Assembly (NCBI GenBank): GCA_040357565.1
Contig: JBDODJ010000161.1
Reading direction: 5' to 3' (one strand)
From: Cercozoa sp. M6MM
Lineage: Eukaryota; Endomyxa: Ascetosporea
DNA: 24,104 nucleotides
Shown: positions 17,789 through 24,104 of the stretch, piece after piece
Position numbering within the stretch: position 1 is the stretch's first letter
How the letters are laid out: each line of letters begins with the position of its first letter
Made by a program: the position numbers and the translations under genes
Notes under the pieces: generated by a model
What the model was told of the DNA's origin: nothing
The model's database searches: none
The model's input: only the letters and a program-made list of their open reading frames with translations

Positions 17789-19093
17789 ATGTTAGCCATT
17801 GGCGCGCTGCTGCTGGCCGTGCTCGCCATCGCATGGTAGTCTTTTTGTATTACTTGTCCACCTGTATCTTACACCTCATTAACTCGATCTGCTGTGTCTA
17901 TCTAGCATCTGGTTGGTGTGCTTCAAATTGACGACGCGACGGTATTTGGCGCAAGGTCTGCGGTCGATTGGTGTGGCCACCAAGCGTGTTTGGAGGACAG
18001 TGAAGGAGCTGCGAAGAAAGTCGTTTCACGTACGCTTTCCGATCTCTTCCAGAATTAAGCAGGCGAACTTGGAGTTGAAAACAATAGTTGCTCGGCGTGC
18101 TGTTTCCGACGTTGTACTGGTTCGGACTGCAAGCAGGCATTCTGACTCGCGCCTCCGCCTCGTGTGTTGCGTTTTGTCTAATGCCTTCCCCCCATCTGTT
18201 CATGTCCTTGTGCTTTCTTTCTTCGCAGAGTCATTGTTTGCGCAATCGTCTGCATTAATTTTTTGATTGAAATCTTGCGAAAAGTGTCGCCTCAGTTCGC
18301 GCACTTCTACGAAACCAAGTACCACCCGCACTTTTTCCTTTTGTGTTGCATTTGACTTATATTGTGCCTAGACTGGCCAAGGGCATCCTGCGTGCCAAGG
18401 AGCGAAACCGCGTCACTGGCATGCTGTTCTTCAGTTTGGGCGTCTTTTTAAGTACGCTTTGTTTTCCAAAAAGCTTCTGATACTTTTGAAAAGTGGTGGG
18501 TTTGTTGTAAAATAGGTATCACGTTCTTCCCGGTTCGAATTTCGATCGCGGCGATTCTGTTCTTGGTGTGCGGCGATCTGGCCGCTGCAATGGTATTGCT
18601 GTCCTTTCATTTTCAACCATCAAAAGTGGATGTGTTATCTTTTTGCAGGTGGGTGTCTCATTTGGTCGAACAAAGATTGTGGGAAAGAAGTCGCTTGAGG
18701 GATTCCTCGCCATGTTTGTCGTGTGCTTCGTCATTGCTTTTGTTATCTTCAAGTACCTCCTCCTTTCCATGTTGAACTGTTGGTATACTGTGTCAATTCT
18801 TAACTCTTCTGCAGAGACCAGTATCTGGTGGAGTACGTTGCATTCGTGGGCGCTCTCTGCGCCTCGCTGGTGGAGCTGCTGGAGCCACTCGGCATCGATG
18901 ACAACTTCATGATCCCTCTGACGTCATGTCTCGCGCTGTATCTGGTATACCTCCTGTCTGAGATTCCTATTGAAATCTAGACAAATCGGGTGTTGTATTA
19001 TACGTACAGGCGAGCGTAAGGACAGGCAACGTCGACTATTTCGCCGAGCATCGCGGCAACCCGCTTCTGGTGTTCGTCGGTTTCTCCGACTAA
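17789..19093 (+). CDS. CTP-dependent diacylglycerol kinase / dolichol kinase family enzyme
   Basis: Integral membrane lipid kinase of the phosphatidate cytidylyltransferase/SEC59 fold. Nine exons: 17789-17835, 17906-18029, 18088-18161, 18229-18318, 18372-18451, 18516-18592, 18649-18752, 18815-18944, 19010-19093; all phases match; 269 residues (yeast Dgk1 has 290). A hydrophobic N-terminal helix is followed by RKSFHLLGVLFPTLYWFGL, the family's conserved start of the enzyme domain. Next come KERNRVTGMLFFSLG and the hallmark block CGDLAAAMVGVSFGRTKIVG with KKSLEG directly after it (Asp, two Ala, Gly and KS-x-EG). The last core motif is GIDDNFMIPL. In yeast Dgk1 these residues serve CTP-dependent phosphorylation of diacylglycerol to phosphatidate in the ER. 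Substrate preference (diacylglycerol or dolichol) cannot be told from sequence; length and the DDNFxIPL motif favour Dgk1. The short C-terminal tail (NVDYFAEHRGN) is not conserved as far as I know. Confidence 0.9.
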
Positions 19094-19383
19094 CCCCCAC
19101 CGGGACCATTTATAGATAAATTTGACATATTTCTAGTAAAATAGACGTATTTCTCGAAACAGTGCGGGTCGCTAGGAAAGGTTGCAGCGCAGAGTGTTTC
19201 TCAACCAAGTTGTCGGCTGACTCGTCGTCAGCAGACGATCAAATGGTCCCCATGGGGAACTTGTGCTGTGCTGGCTACTAACAATCCGGCACACCGCACG
19301 TCAACGAACGCCATTTTCCTTTAATTTAATTTATTTCTTAACTGAGGTTCGGTTCAGCTATCGTATGGAAAGACGAAGGCATG
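19094..19383. other. Convergent intergenic region
   Basis: This 290-base stretch separates the stop codons of the kinase (+) and the AAA ATPase (-), so it holds only 3' UTRs. It contains no ORF that I would call. An AATAAA for the minus-strand gene is present at 19335-19330. Confidence 0.6.
19330..19335 (-). terminator. Possible poly(A) signal of the AAA ATPase gene
   Basis: On the minus strand, AATAAA lies 49 bases after the stop codon in an AT-rich run (GAAATAAATTAAATTAA). Distance and context fit a cleavage signal, but the motif is short. Confidence 0.4.
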
Positions 19384-21397
19384 TCAATCGATACCGCTCG
19401 CATCAACGGCAGCGAGCTGAGCACGAATTTGCTGGCCACGGCGCGCCTTTCGCAGCACGTCCTGCTGCTGCTGCCGCACGTCCTACACACAGCAGCGTAC
19501 GTCCGCACATCCCGATAAAGGAAAGAAGCAAGCAAGAAGTACGTCAAAAATCGTGACAGGCGGTTTCACCATGCGATAACCACGCATCAAATGGTCCCAG
19601 GTCTACGTGCACGACAGGTTGCAACCTCAGTCCGTACAACAAGGCATAAGGCAGGGTACTAGTGGTGGCACTTCGGCATGCGAGTATCGGTGCTTACGCA
19701 GCAACAGCTGGGTGGCAGCTTGCACCATCTATACCAACACACACACACAAACAAGTTAAGTACTATCAAAATAATAAACTGAGCAACAAAAACATACCTT
19801 GCACAGGTCGCTATGTGAGTAACCCTCAGTGATCTTACCGAGTTCACTAAGCCACGTGGCGTGTTTTATCTGCAGGACACACCATCACACCAGGCGTTAG
19901 ACTTAAGAAAAAAACAGCAGACCTGAGCAAGCTCGTCACACGTGATACTTCGGCCTTCAATCTCAAAGCGCAGTCGCATGTCCTTCTTCATTAACCTGAG
20001 TCTGCAGACACATTAAACTATTTGGAATCTCCCCTAAAGGTATCAAAAGTGTACAGTTCCATTCGGACGACATCGCAGCGGTCCTCAGTCTCTGGCAGAT
20101 GGAACGCGAACCGTCGACTGAACCGTCTCAGAACTGTCAAAACAAAATACTCACATACATACTCGCTAAAGCAGAAAGACACAGGCAAACAAAAGCAACG
20201 CACAGGCTTCGTCAATGTCCTGCGCTCTGTTGGTTGCGCCGATCACCTGAACCACATTGGAATCACTAAATGTCAAAAGAAACAATGCAGGCAACACTAC
20301 AATGACAGGCTTGCTGGGGTCATTGTGCTCCAACAGACCGTCCCACGACGATAGAAACGTCGCTTTCATCGAAGAACCTGCATTGTTTCCACAAGCAATA
20401 ACTCAATCGCACAGCCAAGAAAAAGAAGAACGAACTGCTCGCCGCAAACTGCATATCGACGCTCCTTCTGCACACGCAAAGTCTCTGAGTTTAACCTTAA
20501 AAAAGAAAGGAAAAAGACACTGTACGACTTCAGAAGTGCGTCGATTTCGTCAATGAAAATCACCGTAGGTGCCAGTTTACGGGCCAGTGTGAACTACACA
20601 CACATCCGCGCGGAAGAAGCAAAATGCAAGAAATGATTTTACCATGGCAGACACGTTCTTCTCACTGTCGCCGACGAATTTCGATTTGAGTTGCGCGTAG
20701 GAAACGTTGAGGAAGGTGGCGTTGCACTCCTTGGCGATACAACGCGCCAGCATAGTTTTGCCGGTGCCAGGAGGGCCATAGAAAAGCACTCCTTCCGGTG
20801 TCGCCATGCTCTCTGTATGCAGCATCATCCACCTTGACAGGTAGTGGACGAAACAAGGGGGGGGGGTAAGTTAGGTACGTTACCAGACAAATGCTGCAGT
20901 GGCTCGACAACCGTGTCGCGCACAGACAGCAGAAACTCGGGCGAACCCGCCAGACACGAGAAGTCGACCTGCACCAGAAGATCTAACCAGTCAAGAATTC
21001 CTGGAGAAACGCCACCTTGATCTGCGATGGGTACACGAGGGCATCGAAGAACTTGGCTTCTGTAGATCCAGTGTGTGCTCACAAGCATACGCAACACACA
21101 GAGAGAGTCAACTGTACCATACTCGTCGCAGGAAAAATCATCGTCGACACGTCGGCCCAGTTTACGCAGTTTCGTCACGAGTTCTTTACGTTGCTTTTCC
21201 ACTGTCCACAAGGTTCGATTCGTTTACTCAGAGAAACCTAGCAATCTGGCACCTTCTCGTCGCGTGGCGGCACCTGTACTGTGGTCCAGCATGCGCCAGG
21301 TCAGGTAGCCAAATCCGACGACACCTGCGAGCTGGACCACCAGCTGCGCACGGGTGTATCTTGTAAGGTGAGGGCACAAAAAATTTCTCGCTGTCAT
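19384..21397 (-). CDS. MSP1: Msp1/ATAD1-like membrane AAA ATPase
   Basis: Tail-anchored-protein extractase of the mitochondrial outer membrane or peroxisome. Fifteen exons: 21397-21253, 21201-21118, 21059-21016, 20968-20889, 20832-20643, 20593-20526, 20467-20436, 20377-20301, 20246-20204, 20133-20055, 20001-19923, 19869-19798, 19728-19660, 19602-19570, 19482-19384; all phases match; 397 residues (human ATAD1 has 361). Residues 18-37 are a membrane helix (LVVQLAGVVGFGYLTW), followed by a basic linker (VEKQRKELVTKLRKLGRR). The AAA domain has Walker A GPPGTGKT at 137-144, Walker B VIFIDEID at 192-199, sensor 1 GATN at 243-246 and arginine fingers in LRRFSRRF at 256-263. The C-terminal lid reads LGKITEGYSHSDLCK, then PLTWDHLMRG. 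Unusual points: pore loop 1 reads KFVGD rather than the Msp1 KWYGE, and the pre-AAA motif is CLAGSPEF instead of DIGGLDE. The h4/h5 junction has a second phase-compatible reading (GTAACG donor, CATACAG acceptor), which would delete seven codons and replace LW by SE. Another membrane-bound AAA subfamily is possible but less likely. Confidence 0.88.
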
Positions 21398-21647
21398 TGC
21401 GGTCTACAGAGATAGAGTACCCCGGCCCATTCAAACCGATTGGGAGACATTCTACACGCACTGACACAGTTTAATCTGCCCGCTGCCTGCGCGCAGGATA
21501 CCGGAAATTCCGAAAATAGCTTATCAACTTTAAGTTGATCGCTGAATAAAATTCGTTTTCCTAGCCTCACGCAGGTCGCGGCCGGAATGTGTCTACTGGG
21601 TATGAAACTGGGGCGGGCGAGGGCTAAGTAGCAACATGAAACTGGGT
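21398..21647. promoter_or_regulatory. Upstream region of the AAA ATPase gene
   Basis: This 250-base stretch lies between the stop of the transporter gene and the start of the AAA gene, both on the minus strand. It must hold the 3' UTR of one and the promoter of the other. An inverted pair CAACTTTAAGTTG (21526-21538) is a perfect palindrome. Nothing else stands out. Confidence 0.4.
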
Positions 21648-23444
21648 TCAAGCGTCGGGCTCGTTGAAGTTGAAGATCGAGATGACAGTGACGCAGGCAC
21701 CGATGAGCGAGACCGGGACCAGTTGTTCGCCCTGCAACAAAGGGACATACATCTAAAAGAAAAGGCTGTAGGTAGCGGGAGCTAGAGGTACCATAAAGGA
21801 GGCCTCGATGAGCATCGAGAGAATGATGCTGCCGGTGGTTGCCATGCTCTTGAGGATTGTGTTGGTGTGCTTGACTGCCAGTGCCACCAGAAGACCACCG
21901 CCGGCCATCTGTGCCACCCGCAAAAAGAGTAGACACACACAGGAAACTAAGGGAGGGGAGTGGTTGACACAAGACAGGTGCAGTACGCCGAACACGACCA
22001 TCCACGTGAACACCGAGTAGTCAAAAAAGATGCCCTTCTCGCGCACAATGTCGTCGCTCACGAGAGCACTAAAGGCCGCGATGAACACCTGAACAAGCCT
22101 CAAACAATATTAGTCGACTGATGCCGAACTGAAAAGGAACCAAGAGCTCAACACACCGAGTAGAAAGCGAGCTGAAAGTTGCGGTCCCAGATGGAGAACT
22201 CCTTCTGATTGTGCTACACACAGGGACTCAATACAGAGCACACATAGGAACAGAGAGGAAGGTACCTTGAGCACCTTCTCGACATAAACACCAGAGAGAC
22301 CACTGAACGAGGCCATCAGCAGCGCGGCCAGAATGCCCATGGTGGCACCGTCATCTGCGACAACAACACACACACACACTTAAGCCCATTGACATTGGAA
22401 GAAAGGAAGGTACCATTGTCTGAGTCACCGCTATCGCCTGCTTCCACCTTGGGCAGCTGCACCAGGATAGCGCCCAGCATCAGCAGCAGCAAGGCTCGCC
22501 ACTTGCGCGACGAGAGTGATCTGCCCACAAGCAACATCAGGAGGTTATTATATATACATATATACATATATAATATATAACTGACCAGACAAAAAAAGAC
22601 TACCGATTCAACAAAGCGACCGAGAAAATGCCGGTGGAGAGAATCTTCATTTGCGACAGAATGCTAAACTGACTGCACACAACACGCGTTGCTTAATATG
22701 TGTACAGCCTGGTCAAAGCAAAGCGGTCAGACAAGGGTACCCGGCTGAGATGCGCGACAAGGCGTAGTAGCCAAGCAGGTTCTGCAAGAAGTAGATCACG
22801 GCAGGCACAGCCATCGGGAGCGACTGTCGAATCAGCAGCATCAAACGACTGCCAAGTCTGCGCAGACAGGGAGTTTGCATGCATGCCCTAGCTGCCACTT
22901 ATCCTCATGAGCAAGACCACTGTGAGTGTACCGAGATTGCTCCTTCGACAGCATGTGAATCGAGAAAGAAAGCTTGATGATCTAGCAGGCAAGCACAAGC
23001 ATAAGAGCACGCGGAAGTCTCTGTGTCAGGATGTCTACCTCAGAAAACATGACAGCAGAGGACTTGCTCCACTTCTCACCGCGTGTGCCGCGCGAGTATC
23101 GTACCACCCTGCAGGTATACACACAGGCAAGTGCAACATGCTCTCAGCGCAGCACATGGAACAAAGAAGCACAGTATACAAGAACTGGGTCGTTGCCTGC
23201 ACGCACAACAGAACGAGGAAGAGCAGACCGAGACGCGAGATTGTGTCGTTTGCTTTCTTCGCTGTCACCGGCTCCGGCGTGTGGCGCGCCGTCTTGCCCG
23301 TCAGCAGCTGGTCATTTTCTGACGCTTCGGCAGCCAAGTCATCTAACTCATCAAGGTCCGGCAGACTACAGGCACGCGTTTAACACGAAACAAGCAAACG
23401 GCAAAGCAAAAAGGGTTAAAAAAAGGGTACAAATCGTCATCCAT
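21648..23444 (-). CDS. SLC35A-type nucleotide-sugar transporter
   Basis: Golgi or ER antiporter importing a nucleotide-sugar such as UDP-galactose, UDP-GlcNAc or CMP-sialic acid. Twelve exons: 23444-23431, 23365-23180, 23108-23039, 22981-22932, 22857-22741, 22672-22604, 22520-22414, 22354-22266, 22213-22157, 22088-21987, 21908-21792, 21731-21648; all phases match; 353 residues, normal for the family. Exon 1 encodes only MDDD plus two bases; the acidic cytosolic tail MDDDFLPDLDELDDL precedes TM1 (LGLLFLVLLCVQATTQFL). Family landmarks follow in order: VVRYSRG, SSAVMFSE-IIKLSFS, PAVIYFLQNLLGYYALSRI, FSILSQMKILSTGIFSV, RKWRALLLLMLGAILVQ, FSGLSGVYVEKVLK, then GGLLVALAVKHTNTILKSMA and ATTGSIILSMLIEA. 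About ten membrane spans are expected. The C-terminus ends NFNEPDA, with no dilysine signal. The substrate cannot be read from sequence. Confidence 0.93.
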
Positions 23445-23785
23445 GTCGACATGGTGCTCTCGATTACGCACCCCAGCCATCGTGCGTCAGTGTGCTCGCA
23501 AACGCAGAGACTGCAAATAAGCCCTTCTTCAGCTTTAGCCCTGTCTGGTGTTCGGGCAGTGGTTTGTTTTTTGAGCATTTGTAGCCATTGGATACATCGA
23601 TATTGCATCGAGTCGTGTTCTCGGAACCTGATGTTTCGGCGTTTCGCTTTGGTTGCTAAATGTCGTCTTTTGTTATACGGTGCTTGTACCGGTGTATCGA
23701 CTTGAAGAACTTGCTACACAAGGACTGTGCAGTAAATTTACAAACCTTCGACTTCAAACCTAAAAAATTGCAAGTTGTGGAGAGG
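23445..23785. promoter_or_regulatory. Divergent promoter region
   Basis: This 341-base stretch lies between the transporter start (-) and the start of the secreted-protein gene (+). It should hold both promoters. A 24-codon ORF beginning MFRRFALVAKC is present just upstream on the plus strand but shows no link to the next gene. No TATA box was recognised. Confidence 0.4.
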
Positions 23786-24057
23786 ATGTGGAACGTTTCG
23801 TTGTTGCTCGCCCTTGGCTGGGCTTCATTTGTCGTATCGGCCGCAACTGCTACGTTTGAAAAGAACAAGCAACCGCACCATCCAAAAGAACTCAACCCGG
23901 ATGACATGGTACGGCGTCTCGTGCACGGCACACTCCTCTCAAGCAACACGTTTGAGGCTGCGGAGAAGGCAATTGACGCAAAAATTCGAGATTTGGTGTC
24001 GTCCGTTGCTCTACTTCGCGAAGGAGTAAATTTACCTCGAGCCTGTGTGTGCATGTG

Positions 24058-24104
<47 letters not shown>
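23786..24104 (+). CDS. Secreted protein, first exon only
   Basis: The ATG at 23786 opens a clean signal peptide (MWNVSLLLALGWASFVVSA), with cleavage expected after VSA or ATA. The 60 mature residues that follow are polar and helical (PKELNPDDMVRRLVHGTLL, then TFEAAEKAIDAKIRDLVSSV). The exon most likely ends at 24025 (80 codons, phase 0), where GTAAATTTACC matches donors used elsewhere in the window. The intron then runs into the terminal GT repeat. The remainder of the gene is outside the window. The pattern suggests an exported or ER-lumen protein with a coiled segment; no family is recognised. Confidence 0.65.
24058..24104. repeat. (GT)n microsatellite at right edge
   Basis: A GT tract runs to the end of the window, within the presumed first intron of the secreted-protein gene. 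With the CA tract at position 1 it brackets the window. Confidence 0.95.

Noticed and set aside
18531-18550. GGTTCGAAT motif resembling a tRNA T-loop
   Set aside because: It sits inside a coding exon of the lipid kinase and no matching A box or acceptor stem was found nearby.
23031-23705. Plus-strand ORF of 224 codons, the second longest plain ORF in the window
   Set aside because: It overlaps antisense the first three exons of the nucleotide-sugar transporter, which match the family closely; the plus protein is low in recognisable structure.
1-24104. CRISPR array, operons or other prokaryotic features
   Set aside because: The tandem repeats have no regular spacers, and the genes are full of spliceosomal introns.

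Overview
The window reads as a compact, very intron-dense nuclear genome of a single-celled eukaryote (protist or alga). Ten protein genes can be spliced on paper, and they need about 115 short introns, mostly 45-90 bases. In almost every case the exon phases agree on both sides of the intron. There is no operon structure, no tRNA or rRNA that I could see, and no transposon. I cannot name the species from this sequence. The presence of a CTP-type diacylglycerol kinase fits fungi, algae and stramenopiles better than animals. Both ends of the window are (CA)n/(GT)n tracts, which suggests a contig that broke at microsatellites.

Layout. 1-1457 (-): unrecognised protein, 3' end outside the window. 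1637-2795 (-): small secreted cysteine-rich protein. 3238-4082 (-): small protein with one membrane segment. 4432-9978 (+): splicing factor SYF1/XAB2 in at least 35 exons, with a 100-base assembly gap. 10780-14395 (-): protein with an N-terminal C2-like domain followed by a long coiled coil. 10151-10696 (-): further in-phase exons that have no start of their own and are probably an alternative or true 3' end of the same gene. 14646-17579 (+): SR-rich, single-membrane-span coiled-coil protein. 17789-19093 (+): CTP-dependent diacylglycerol kinase/dolichol kinase family enzyme. 19384-21397 (-): Msp1/ATAD1-like AAA ATPase. 21648-23444 (-): SLC35A-type nucleotide-sugar transporter. 23786-end (+): start of a secreted protein.

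The genes do not form one pathway. They are ordinary housekeeping functions: spliceosome, lipid phosphorylation, membrane-protein extraction and Golgi sugar import, plus several lineage-specific coiled-coil or secreted proteins. The most unusual global feature is the 5' splice site. About half of the inferred introns begin GTAC, and few have G at +5. Many introns of SYF1 are built from their own private minisatellite. Exon boundaries were placed by hand from reading frame, family alignment from memory, and GT/AG dinucleotides; none is confirmed by transcripts.
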